Shown piece by piece: positions 15,708 through 22,714 of a DNA stretch of 42,510 bases. Position numbers and translations under genes: made by a program. Each line of letters begins with the position of its first letter. Within the stretch, counting starts at the first letter, position 1. This DNA is from Candidatus Moraniibacteriota bacterium (GTDB lineage Bacteria; Patescibacteriota; Minisyncoccia; Moranbacterales; UBA1568), in assembly GCA_023261685.1 (NCBI GenBank), contig JAHFOM010000001.1, positions 1-42,510 of the forward strand, read 5' to 3'. The notes below the pieces were generated by a model that worked only from the letters and a program-made list of their open reading frames with translations, did no database searches and had not been told where the DNA came from.

Positions 15708-15943
15708 CTTACATTCCATTCTGAAGCACACCCATACTCACCTCAGTTCAGCCACCAAAAGAATTTTTTGGCTATCGTTTCACACTGTGTGAAGAAGGCC
15801 TCTCGGTTCGGAAAAATAAGCTTTTCCGCCATTGATTGGGGGCTGATGTTTCCGGTTAACCGAGAGGTCCTGATGAGTGGTGAAATGGAGACAAAAAATT
15901 ACTTTTGATGGTTGAACCATTGCACTTCAGGATAGGATGTAAG
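15708..15943. repeat. Structured intergenic element, copy B
   Basis: A 236-bp element, non-coding, homologous to 7443-7674. Both termini are intact: CTTACATTCCATTCTGAAG on the left and CTTCAGGATAGGATGTAAG on the right. The core runs in the same direction as in copy A (CCAAAAGAATTTTTTGGCT, TTCACACTGTGTGAA, CCGCCATTGATTGGGGGC, GAGAGGTCCTGATGAGTGGT). The inner stem reads CTCTCGGTT/AACCGAGAG, a paired change from copy A. The arms are swapped: its short right arm matches the short left arm of copy A, and its longer left arm matches the right arm of copy A. It lies between two diverging promoters. Confidence 0.85.
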
Positions 15944-15952
15944 GAGGAAACA

Positions 15953-15981
15953 TTGACTCTTGAAGAAAAATTCATTAGAAT
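15953..15981 (+). promoter_or_regulatory. Sigma-70 promoter of tRNA-Lys, next to element copy B (right)
   Basis: TTGACT (15953-15958) and TAGAAT (15976-15981) with a 17-bp spacer lie 9 bp outside the right end of element copy B. A leader hairpin TTATCCG/CGGATAA (15990-16009) follows before the tRNA. Confidence 0.8.
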
Positions 15982-16019
15982 ACGCACTGTTATCCGTTCT
16001 CTCGGATAATGCAAGATAT

Positions 16020-16092
16020 GGGTCGTTAGCTCAGTTGGTAGAGCAGTGGCCTTTTAAGCCAACGGTCGCAGGTTCGAATCCTGCACGACCCA
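16020..16092 (+). tRNA. tRNA-Lys (anticodon TTT)
   Basis: A full cloverleaf: acceptor GGGTCGT/ACGACCC, D arm GCTC/GAGC, anticodon loop CTTTTAA with TTT at 16053-16055, and T arm GCAGG-TTCGAAT-CCTGC, with A73 discriminator. The anticodon stem has one mismatch at its top. CCA is not encoded and must be added after transcription. It has its own promoter and terminator. Confidence 0.97.
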
Positions 16093-16106
16093 CACAAAAC
16101 TGAAAG

Positions 16107-16132
16107 ACTCCCCAGAAGGGAGTTTTTTGTTT
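16107..16132 (+). terminator. Rho-independent terminator of tRNA-Lys
   Basis: ACTCCC (16107-16112) pairs with GGGAGT (16118-16123) around CAGAA, with a T-rich tail directly after. Confidence 0.88.
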
Positions 16133-16134
16133 TA

Positions 16135-16143
16135 TGCTATACT
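16135..16143 (+). promoter_or_regulatory. Extended -10 promoter of the small frameshifted gene
   Basis: TGCTATACT has the TGn extension and a good -10 hexamer (16138-16143). No good -35 lies 16-18 bp upstream because the tRNA-Lys terminator occupies that position. It lies 31 bp before the ATG at 16175. Confidence 0.5.
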
Positions 16144-16174
16144 GTGACCAAGCAACAAAAGAAGGAGTAGAGAA

Positions 16175-16370
16175 ATGCCACACAATCCTTTTGATAACTG
16201 GCTGGGGAAAAATCGGGAACTCTTTATCGATGGCTACTTTGCAAACCGCATGGCAAAGGGCGACCCCCCCTGACAACCGCGAACCACTGAGTCCCCTGCC
16301 AGACATACCTGCCGGAACAAGTATGCGGGTAGAGACGGGATTCCTCGCCGCCCTCCGCGCCGAGGAATAA
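16175..16370 (+). pseudogene. Small gene interrupted by a frame change at a C7 run (or +1 frameshift)
   Basis: A GAAGGAG ribosome-binding site (16161-16167) precedes an ATG at 16175. The first frame encodes 32 residues (MPHNPFDNWLGKNRELFIDG ... AKGDPP) and hits TGA at 16271 right after seven C residues. Moving forward by one base there continues an open, protein-like frame (DNREPLSPLPDIPAG ... RVETGFLAALRAEE) to a stop at 16370, giving about 64 residues in total. The local sequence CCC-TGA-C resembles the +1 shift site of prfB (CTT-TGA-C), and AAAGGG lies a few bases upstream. A real mutation, a homopolymer sequencing error and programmed frameshifting all fit. The product matches no family I know; the centre is Pro-rich. 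Confidence 0.5.
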
Positions 16371-16424
16371 AAAAGCTTCAAAAGAAATGAAGCATAAATA
16401 CTGCTGAGCAAACGCTCACACACT

Positions 16425-16456
16425 CGCCCCGACATTGCATCGGGGCGAAAATTTTT
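16425..16456 (+). terminator. Hairpin terminator between the small gene and serS
   Basis: CGCCCCGA and TCGGGGCG form a perfect 8-bp stem around CATTGCA; on the plus strand AAAATTTTTT follows. A weaker hairpin GCTTCA/TGAAGC lies at about 16374-16392. The plus-strand T-run suits the small gene; on the minus strand it lies beyond the serS stop at 16460. Confidence 0.75.
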
Positions 16457-16459
16457 TCT

Positions 16460-17800
16460 CTATATGACAAGTTTTTCTTTCGGAAAACCAATCAGATCTT
16501 TCCCGACGAATGGGCGCAGGACTTCCGGTACGACCACGCTGCCATCGGCTTGCTGATAATTCTCAAGAATGGCGATGAAAATGCGCGGGCTCGGAAGCGC
16601 GGTATTGTTGAGCATATAGGCATAGTGCTTTTCCCCTGTCTTGGCATCTTTGTATTTCACGTTGAGACGGCGCGATTGCCAGTCGAGAAAATTGGAAGCC
16701 GAGCCAGTTTCGCCATAGCGGTTCATCCCCGGCATCCACGCCTCCAGATCGAACGCCCGGTACTTGCCCGCGCTCATATCCCCCGTGCAGATCTGCAGTT
16801 TGCGATAGGGAAGCCCGAGCTCGCGATGCATTGTTTCAGAGACTGCCAGCATTTCTTCTTGCAGTTTGTTTGCCCCGTCAATATCCGCCGGCGCGATGAT
16901 CACCTGCTCAACTTTCATAAATTCGTGAACGCGGTAGAGCCCTTTGGTATCCTTGCCGTACGAACCGATTTCACTGCGGTAACACGGACTGAAACCGGCC
17001 AGTTTCAACGGCAGATTCTTCTCTTCCAATACTTCTCCCGCATAATATGCGAGTAATGCCGGCTCCGATGTCCCGGCAAGAAATTTCGCCTCTTTGGAAG
17101 CACTGCCATCCGGATTTTTTTCCGCTGTAGCGACCTGATAGATTTCATCGGTTGCACCGTCATATTCCGCTCCCTTGAAATACCCGCTCCCGAATAACGG
17201 GAAGCTTTTCAAGAGCGTGGGCGGAAGCATCAATGTATAGCCCGCTGCCACCATTTTCTGCATCGCATAGAACATCACCCCCATCATCAAAAGCGCCCCG
17301 TCGTTTTTGACATAGTACCCGCGATAGCCGGCTACCTTGGCACCGCGCTCCAGATCAAGGATGTCCAACATTGCGCCGAGCTCGATGTGTGTCCGCGGGG
17401 CAAATGCAAATTGCGGTACCGCTCCGGAATTGAATACCTCGACATTATCCGCCTCATTTTTTCCGAGCGGCGTATCCGGCGACACAATGTTCGGCACCTG
17501 TGCCATCAATAGGTCGTATTCACGCTTCACCGCCGTGAGGAGAGGTTCTTGCTCATCGAGCTTTGTTTTGATTTCCTTCCCCTTGGCGATAATTTCCGCG
17601 CGTTCTTCATCCGTCTTCGCAGTCTGAATGAGATCATTGATGTCGTTTTTGAGCGATTTGAGCTCTTCAATCTCCTGAAGTAAAGCGATGCGCTCCTGAT
17701 CCTTGGCGAGCAATGCCTCCACATCAAAACCCAATCCCTTATCGGTAGCGACCTTGGCTATCACCTCTTTATTGTCTCGGATGAATTGAATATCAAGCAT
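16460..17800 (-). CDS. serS: Seryl-tRNA synthetase
   Basis: A 446-residue class II synthetase charging tRNA-Ser. The N-terminal arm (about 1-110) is the long antiparallel coiled coil that holds the variable arm of tRNA-Ser. Motif 2 is FSPCYRSEIGSYGKDTKGLYR; motif 3 is near the C-terminus (NNTALPSPRIFIAILENYQ). The serine-site segment GTSEPALLAYY is present. The length is within the usual range of 420-450. It is followed in the direction of transcription by the hairpin at 16425 and preceded by tRNA-Val, all on the minus strand. Confidence 0.97.
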   Translation of the reverse strand: MLDIQFIRDNKEVIAKVATDKGLGFDVEALLAKDQERIALLQEIEELKSLKNDINDLIQTAKTDEERAEIIAKGKEIKTKLDEQEPLLTAVKREYDLLMAQVPNIVSPDTPLGKNEADNVEVFNSGAVPQFAFAPRTHIELGAMLDILDLERGAKVAGYRGYYVKNDGALLMMGVMFYAMQKMVAAGYTLMLPPTLLKSFPLFGSGYFKGAEYDGATDEIYQVATAEKNPDGSASKEAKFLAGTSEPALLAYYAGEVLEEKNLPLKLAGFSPCYRSEIGSYGKDTKGLYRVHEFMKVEQVIIAPADIDGANKLQEEMLAVSETMHRELGLPYRKLQICTGDMSAGKYRAFDLEAWMPGMNRYGETGSASNFLDWQSRRLNVKYKDAKTGEKHYAYMLNNTALPSPRIFIAILENYQQADGSVVVPEVLRPFVGKDLIGFPKEKLVI

Positions 17801-17845
17801 AGGTTGTGCTAAAGAATCAGAAATTATAAATCAAGAATCATGATG

Positions 17846-17919
17846 TGGTCGCTGGTGGATTCGAACCACCGACCCCAGCAATGTGAATGCTGTACTCTAA
17901 CCAGCTGAGCTAAGCGACC
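17846..17919 (-). tRNA. tRNA-Val (anticodon CAC)
   Basis: Reading the minus strand: acceptor GGTCGCT/AGCGACC, D arm GCTC..GAGT, anticodon stem CAGCA/TGCTG with loop TTCACAT (anticodon CAC at 17883-17885), T arm GGTGG-TTCGAAT-CCACC and discriminator A. CCA is not encoded. It lies between lysS and serS and is probably processed out of their transcript. Confidence 0.96.
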
Positions 17920-17949
17920 TTATTTTTTCTTTTCTTGATTCCTCATTCA

Positions 17950-19425
17950 CTATTCACTTTTCTCCTTCATCGGTGGGAAAATGACCGTTTCACGGATGGA
18001 GCGGTTCATCAAAATGGCGAACAGGCGCTCGCTCATCCCGAAGCCGAATGCCGGCGGCATCCCGTATTCGAGCGCTTCCAAAAAATCTTCATCCAGCATC
18101 ATTCCTTCCTTGTCCCCAGCGGCACGCAGCCGCATCTGCTCCTCAAAACGCCGGCGCTGGTCAGCCGGGTCATTGAGCTCTGCAAATCCATTACCGAGCT
18201 CGCTTTTCACGGCGATCGGCTGGAAGCGCAACACTTTTTTCGGATGCTGCGGATCGATTTTGGCAAGCGGAGACACATCGATCGGATGCCCGACCAAGAA
18301 ACATGGCTGAACCAACTTCTGCCTGACGGTTTTTTTATAGAGCGTGTCGATCATCCGTCCTTTGCCGTAGGCTGTTTCGTACTTGATACCAAGCTCGTCC
18401 GCCTTGGCCTTGAGAACTTCGACAGACACATCCGTTTCAAGATTTATTCCCGTCTCTCTCTCGAATTCCGTGAAGTAATCCACGCGGGGAAATGGCTGAT
18501 CCCAATCAACTGTCACGCCGTCATATTCCGTGGTCATCGCATCGCCCACCACGGCTCGCACGATGTCTTTGTAGAGCTTTTCTACCAGCTCCATCCCCTG
18601 CTCCATATCCATATAGGCGGCGTAAAACTCAGTATGATCAAATTCCTGCAGATGCTCCCGATCAATGCCTTCATTACGGAACACCCGCCCGATCTCAAAC
18701 ACGCGCTCATAACCGCCGACCAGCAGCCGCTTGAGAGAAAGCTCGAGCGAAATGCGCAGATAAAAATCCTGATCCAGCGCATTGTGATGCGTCTTGAACG
18801 GCTCAGCCTCCGCGCCCCCCGGAATATGTTCGAGCACTGGCGTCTGCACTTCGAGAAATTTCTCCCGCGTCAAAAACTGACGCACCGTCTGCCAGAAAAT
18901 ATTCTTCTTCACGAACAGCTCCCGCGTTTCCGGATTCATCAGGAGATCCAGATAGCGCCGACGCAAAAGCTCTTCTTCGTCTTTCAGTCCATAGAATTCC
19001 GTCGGGATGGGGCGGAGAGACTTGCCGAGAATTTTCCAATCACTCACTTCCAACGTTCGCTCTTCCTTCTTGGTCGCAAACAATATCCCGCGCGCCTCGA
19101 CAAAATCCCCCATCTCGATCGTATCGGCAAAAAGTTTCAGCTTCTCCGCACCGAGAATATTTTCGGAGAGAAAAATCTGTATGCGGGCGCTCCCGTCTTC
19201 GATATGCACGAAGCCGATCTTGCCCATCATCCGGAGCGATCGCACCCTCCCGACCAATACGAGCGACGCACCGTTCTCTGTAAAAGCATCAAAACCATCC
19301 AGCGCCTCCTGATTGGTGTGGGTCCGCTCCGTCTTCTCCGGATAGACATCGTCAAACACCTCCGCCAAACGGCTCAGTTTCGTCTGCTTGGTGGCGATGA
19401 TGTCCTCTCGTAAATCTTCTTTCAT
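17950..19425 (-). CDS. lysS: Lysyl-tRNA synthetase, class II
   Basis: 491 residues, usual LysS length. The N-terminal OB-fold domain binds the anticodon (about 50-160, LVLVGRVRSLRMMGKIGFVH). The class II core has motif 2 FEIGRVFRNEGIDREH followed by the signature FDHTEFYAAY, and motif 3 GFGMSERLFAILMNR. A long open frame of 492 codons on the opposite strand over the same region is a by-product of its codon usage. It is transcribed after greA. A nested hairpin separates the two, so they may be only partly coupled. Confidence 0.97.
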   Translation of the reverse strand: MKEDLREDIIATKQTKLSRLAEVFDDVYPEKTERTHTNQEALDGFDAFTENGASLVLVGRVRSLRMMGKIGFVHIEDGSARIQIFLSENILGAEKLKLFADTIEMGDFVEARGILFATKKEERTLEVSDWKILGKSLRPIPTEFYGLKDEEELLRRRYLDLLMNPETRELFVKKNIFWQTVRQFLTREKFLEVQTPVLEHIPGGAEAEPFKTHHNALDQDFYLRISLELSLKRLLVGGYERVFEIGRVFRNEGIDREHLQEFDHTEFYAAYMDMEQGMELVEKLYKDIVRAVVGDAMTTEYDGVTVDWDQPFPRVDYFTEFERETGINLETDVSVEVLKAKADELGIKYETAYGKGRMIDTLYKKTVRQKLVQPCFLVGHPIDVSPLAKIDPQHPKKVLRFQPIAVKSELGNGFAELNDPADQRRRFEEQMRLRAAGDKEGMMLDEDFLEALEYGMPPAFGFGMSERLFAILMNRSIRETVIFPPMKEKSE

Positions 19426-19450
19426 ATACAGCTCATTGTAGACATTTTTG

Positions 19451-19498
19451 CCGGAAAAGACAATAACCGAGCCTCAGAGAGTACTCGGTCATACCGGC
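19451..19498 (-). terminator. Nested hairpin after greA, possible terminator or attenuator
   Basis: Inner ACCGAG/CTCGGT and outer GCCGG/CCGGC stems enclose each other. On the minus strand the inner stem is followed by TTATTGTCTTTT. It lies in the 96-bp greA-lysS gap. Confidence 0.55.
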
Positions 19499-19521
19499 GA
19501 AACACCTGCTCGCTTTCAAAG

Positions 19522-19977
19522 TTAAGCGATGGAAAGAATGTCGTATTTCATCTTGCCAGCAGGAGTCGTGACCTCTACGGTGTCACCCTTCTGCTTGCCG
19601 ATGAATTCCTTGCCAAGCGGAGATTCGTTGGAAATTTTTCCAACCGCCGGATCCACTTCGTTGGAACCGACGATTTCAAAATTCATTTCTTTGCCGCTGA
19701 CTTTGACCGTCAAGCGAGAACCGATACCGACAGACGAAGAGCTCTTCTGTTTGGTGGCCACCACGGAATCCTTGAGCATCCCTTCAAGCTCGGCGATACG
19801 TGTCTCATTTTCATTCTGTTGGCGTTTGGCTTCGCTGTATTCGGCGTTCTCCGAAAGATCGCCCTGCTCTTTAGCTTCCTTGATAGCGTCAGCGATCGTC
19901 TGACGCATCTTGATTTTGCGTTCATCGAGCTCAGCGTGCAATTTTTTCAAACCCTCCTCGGTAAAAATTCTTGCCAT
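19522..19977 (-). CDS. greA: Transcription elongation factor GreA
   Basis: 151 residues. GreA inserts its coiled coil into RNA polymerase and stimulates cleavage of backtracked RNA. The N-terminal coiled coil spans about 1-75, with the acidic tip GDLSENAEY (D40 and E43). The C-terminal FKBP-like domain includes NEVDPAVGKISNESPLGKEFIGKQKGD. The length is slightly below the E. coli protein and typical of compact genomes. A good promoter with a leader of about 80 nt lies upstream. Confidence 0.97.
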   Translation of the reverse strand: MARIFTEEGLKKLHAELDERKIKMRQTIADAIKEAKEQGDLSENAEYSEAKRQQNENETRIAELEGMLKDSVVATKQKSSSSVGIGSRLTVKVSGKEMNFEIVGSNEVDPAVGKISNESPLGKEFIGKQKGDTVEVTTPAGKMKYDILSIA

Positions 19978-20064
19978 TACTTTGTATTTAGAAAATAAGT
20001 GTTTTTCCTGTCTTGCAACAAAAATACTCCCCCAAAGAGAAAGAAGACGTCACAAAGTTTCCCT

Positions 20065-20092
20065 ATCATAGCAGAAACATATCCGCTGTCAA
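20065..20092 (-). promoter_or_regulatory. Sigma-70 promoter of greA
   Basis: TTGACA (20087-20092) and TATGAT (20065-20070) with a 16-bp spacer, just after the end of the mrdA gene. It separates greA-lysS expression from the mre cluster. Confidence 0.75.
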
Positions 20093-20116
20093 GCACCGCT
20101 TGTCTCAGAAAATCTT

Positions 20117-22027
20117 TCATTCGTCACTCCCCAAAATTTCCGGGCGGGAAAAATACCACTCGTAAACATCTTTAGTGACCGGTACGGCATTATACCCCTC
20201 TTCTCCCTGACCCTCTACCAAGACGATCATCGCGAGACTGGGATCTTCATACGGGGCGAATGATACGAACCAGCCATGAGTCTTCTTGTCGTTGCCGAAT
20301 TGGGCGGTGCCCGTCTTGCCAGCTACCGCTACCGGCAGCGCCCGCAAGGCCTGCGCCGTCCCCTGAGAGTCCATAATGGTTGCCCGCATACCTTCGCGCG
20401 CGATTTCTAGAATGTCCGGCCGGATGAAATCTTTCCGGATGACCATCTGATCGACCACTGTCGTCTTACCATCCGCGGAGCGTATCTCTCTGACTATCCT
20501 CGGCACATACAGCGTCCCACCATTGGCGATCGCCGCGATGGAATTCAATATCTGGAGCGGTGTCGCCAAGACGAATCCCTGCCCGATCGCCGCGTGATAG
20601 TCATCGCCGATATACCAGCGCTCCCCGATCACATCCTGTTTCCACGCTGGATCAGGGATCAATCCATCCGTTTCTCCCGGCACATCGATACCGGTTTTAT
20701 TGCCATACCCGAACAGATTTTCATATTTTTTCATCCGCTCCATACCGAGACCGGGGACGCTGCCGTATCCTCCGCCGATAGAATAAAAGAACACGTCGCT
20801 CGATACCGCGATAGCGCGCCTGACGTCAGTAAAACCGTGCGTTTTCCAGTCACCAAAAAAGAAATTGCCCACACTGATCCCGCCACGGCTTTCGATTTGC
20901 GTGCTCTCGTTGATGACGCCCTCAGTAAGCGCGGCAACAGCCAGTACCGGCTTGATCGTCGATCCCGGCGGGTATTCTCCTGCCACGGCGCGATTGAAGA
21001 GCGGGAGCGCCGGATCATTAATCAACCCTTGATACGCTTCTGATGAAATGCCTTCGGCGAACAAGTTGTTATCGAAACTCGGCAGACTCACCAGCGCTCG
21101 CACAGCGCCGCTTCGGGGGTCGAGAGCGATTGCCACCGCGCGCTTCAAGTCTTTTTTTTCAAGTAATTCCTGCAGACTGTCGAATATTTTCTTCTGCAGA
21201 TCGGCATCTATATTCAGGATGAGATCGCTCCCGGGCGTCGGCTGGATACTGCCAAGCTCTTTCTTCACTTGACCGAGAGCATCCACTTCCGCCTGCTGGT
21301 ACCCACGCTTGCCGCGGAGAAATGCTTCGTAGCTTTTTTCTATCCCCTGTTTTCCGATGGCATCCGTCAAGAGATACTCCGGATGAAGCTCCAATTCTTC
21401 TTTGCGAATCTTACCCTCATATCCGAGCAAATGAGAAAAAATAAGGCTGTCCGTATAATGACGCTTGGTCGTCTTGTACAGACTGATGCCCGGCAGATCC
21501 CGGCTCCGACTCAAGAAAAGCAGCGCTTCTTCCTGACTGACGCGTTCTTTGATAATGAGCGGTTGGAGCGATGTGCGATCAAACTTCCGAAAGAGTTCGT
21601 CAAGTACGCCCGGATCCAAAACAAAGGTCGAGGAAAGCAAACGCATCATTTCTTCCTGACGAAGCTGATCTTCCGGAATATCCGCCGGAGTAAAAATAAC
21701 ATCCATACTGGGCGTATTGTATACCAATTGTTTGCCGAAACGGTCATAGATGATACCTCGTGGTGCCGGGATGACCAGGGAACGCAGACTGTTCTCTTCT
21801 GCCGTTTGCTGATATTTGGCGCCCAAAATGACATTGAGGTACGCTATACGGACAGCCAGCACGGAAAGAGCGATAACCGCCATTCCCCAAAAAGACCGGA
21901 TGACGGCGCGTCTGAGGGGCCACTCGATCTTGGCGGCATCGCTCTCGGTCACCGTCAAAACCGCGTCGTCGATTTCCATTCCGCGCTTCTCCATCGTATA
22001 TTCGTTTTTTCGGCCAAAGAAGAACAT
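20117..22027 (-). CDS. mrdA: Penicillin-binding protein 2 (class B transpeptidase)
   Basis: 636 residues. It cross-links peptidoglycan of the side wall with the rod complex. A cytoplasmic tail is followed by one membrane anchor (about 44-66), a PBP dimer/pedestal domain (from about 80, IPAPRGIIYDRFGKQL) and the transpeptidase domain (about 265-630). The active-site motifs are complete: SxxK at S356-K359 in PPGSTIKP, the SxD/SxN-type motif in SSDVFFY, and KTG in AGKTGTAQF. It lies 9 bp after mreD, at the end of the mreBCD cluster. The usual partner rodA is not in the window. A start eleven codons later (MEKRGMEIDD) is possible. Confidence 0.95.
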   Translation of the reverse strand: MFFFGRKNEYTMEKRGMEIDDAVLTVTESDAAKIEWPLRRAVIRSFWGMAVIALSVLAVRIAYLNVILGAKYQQTAEENSLRSLVIPAPRGIIYDRFGKQLVYNTPSMDVIFTPADIPEDQLRQEEMMRLLSSTFVLDPGVLDELFRKFDRTSLQPLIIKERVSQEEALLFLSRSRDLPGISLYKTTKRHYTDSLIFSHLLGYEGKIRKEELELHPEYLLTDAIGKQGIEKSYEAFLRGKRGYQQAEVDALGQVKKELGSIQPTPGSDLILNIDADLQKKIFDSLQELLEKKDLKRAVAIALDPRSGAVRALVSLPSFDNNLFAEGISSEAYQGLINDPALPLFNRAVAGEYPPGSTIKPVLAVAALTEGVINESTQIESRGGISVGNFFFGDWKTHGFTDVRRAIAVSSDVFFYSIGGGYGSVPGLGMERMKKYENLFGYGNKTGIDVPGETDGLIPDPAWKQDVIGERWYIGDDYHAAIGQGFVLATPLQILNSIAAIANGGTLYVPRIVREIRSADGKTTVVDQMVIRKDFIRPDILEIAREGMRATIMDSQGTAQALRALPVAVAGKTGTAQFGNDKKTHGWFVSFAPYEDPSLAMIVLVEGQGEEGYNAVPVTKDVYEWYFSRPEILGSDE

Positions 22028-22036
22028 ATAAAAAAA

Positions 22037-22588
22037 TTACTTTACATTCAAAAAATCATTCCGACTCATAACGCCGACAGACTGCTCAAAGCGCCTGATG
22101 CTGGCATACGCGAGCAAAAATATCGGTAGACTGAGAGCGATGGCGAATACAATGTCCGAGAAAGAAAATACCAGCCAGAGGCCGGAAAATATTTCCTGCA
22201 AACCGAGCAGGTCATCTGAGCGGAAAAAGAGAAAATCAAACAGTCTGTAGCCGAGCGCGCCGATACCGACAAAGAGAGCGTACAGGAACATTCCCATCCC
22301 TCGGTGCTCTACCAGAAGACGGCGCGAAAGAAAACTCGTGGTGTAAGCCAGCGGAAGCGCATACAGCGTGAGGACTCCCGGCATTCCGGTCGCCACAACA
22401 TCGAACAGCATCACCAGAGGAATGATCATAAAAAGTCCCTGAGGAAAACCAGAAAGGAGCACCCAGACCACCACGCTGGCAATAAGGATGAGAGGGGCGG
22501 GTGTCGCCGGAAGCAAGATATCAAAAAATGAAAACTCAAAAAACACGATAGCAAGAATAAGCAACAAGCGGAGGAAAAATATTTTCAT
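22037..22588 (-). CDS. mreD: Rod shape-determining protein MreD
   Basis: 183 residues with about five hydrophobic segments and short loops, typical of MreD, a membrane member of the elongation complex. Sequence similarity in this family is low, so the position between mreC and mrdA carries much of the call. I use the ATG at 22588, which begins directly with a membrane segment (MKIFFLRLLLILAIVFFEF). An upstream GTG at 22657 would add 23 residues without a signal. The chosen ATG lies inside one arm of a long-range inverted repeat (22586-22713) that could mask it in the mRNA. Confidence 0.85.
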   Translation of the reverse strand: MKIFFLRLLLILAIVFFEFSFFDILLPATPAPLILIASVVVWVLLSGFPQGLFMIIPLVMLFDVVATGMPGVLTLYALPLAYTTSFLSRRLLVEHRGMGMFLYALFVGIGALGYRLFDFLFFRSDDLLGLQEIFSGLWLVFSFSDIVFAIALSLPIFLLAYASIRRFEQSVGVMSRNDFLNVK

Positions 22589-22713
22589 ACCCAGTGGGAC
22601 AACTTCGAATAAATATAATGAGATATAACAACTTCTCTCAATCTTTTTACTTTGCACATATTTCCCATAATTATGAGGCTTTTTTTACTTTCGCAGTTGT
22701 ACCACTGGGCATA
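22586..22713 (-). promoter_or_regulatory. Long-range inverted repeat spanning the mreC-mreD gap
   Basis: On the plus strand CCCAGTGGGACAACT (from about 22590) is complementary to AGTTGTACCACTGGG (from about 22697), with one mismatch in 15. In the mRNA the second arm ends at the mreD start codon and the first lies at the mreC stop, so pairing would hide the mreD start region. Confidence 0.55.
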
Positions 22714-22714
22714 C

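Noticed and set aside
16175..16370. UGA read as glycine, as in some CPR lineages
   Set aside because: UGA ends complete genes here (for example the glycosyltransferase at 3278), and reading through 16271 in the zero frame is less protein-like than the +1 frame.
17800..17846. T-box leader before serS
   Set aside because: The gap is under 50 bp and occupied by the tRNA-Val 3' flank; there is no room for a T-box.
17935..19413. 492-codon open frame on the plus strand
   Set aside because: It lies wholly antisense to lysS, whose class II motifs are intact; the protein has no recognisable domain and is an effect of lysS codon usage.
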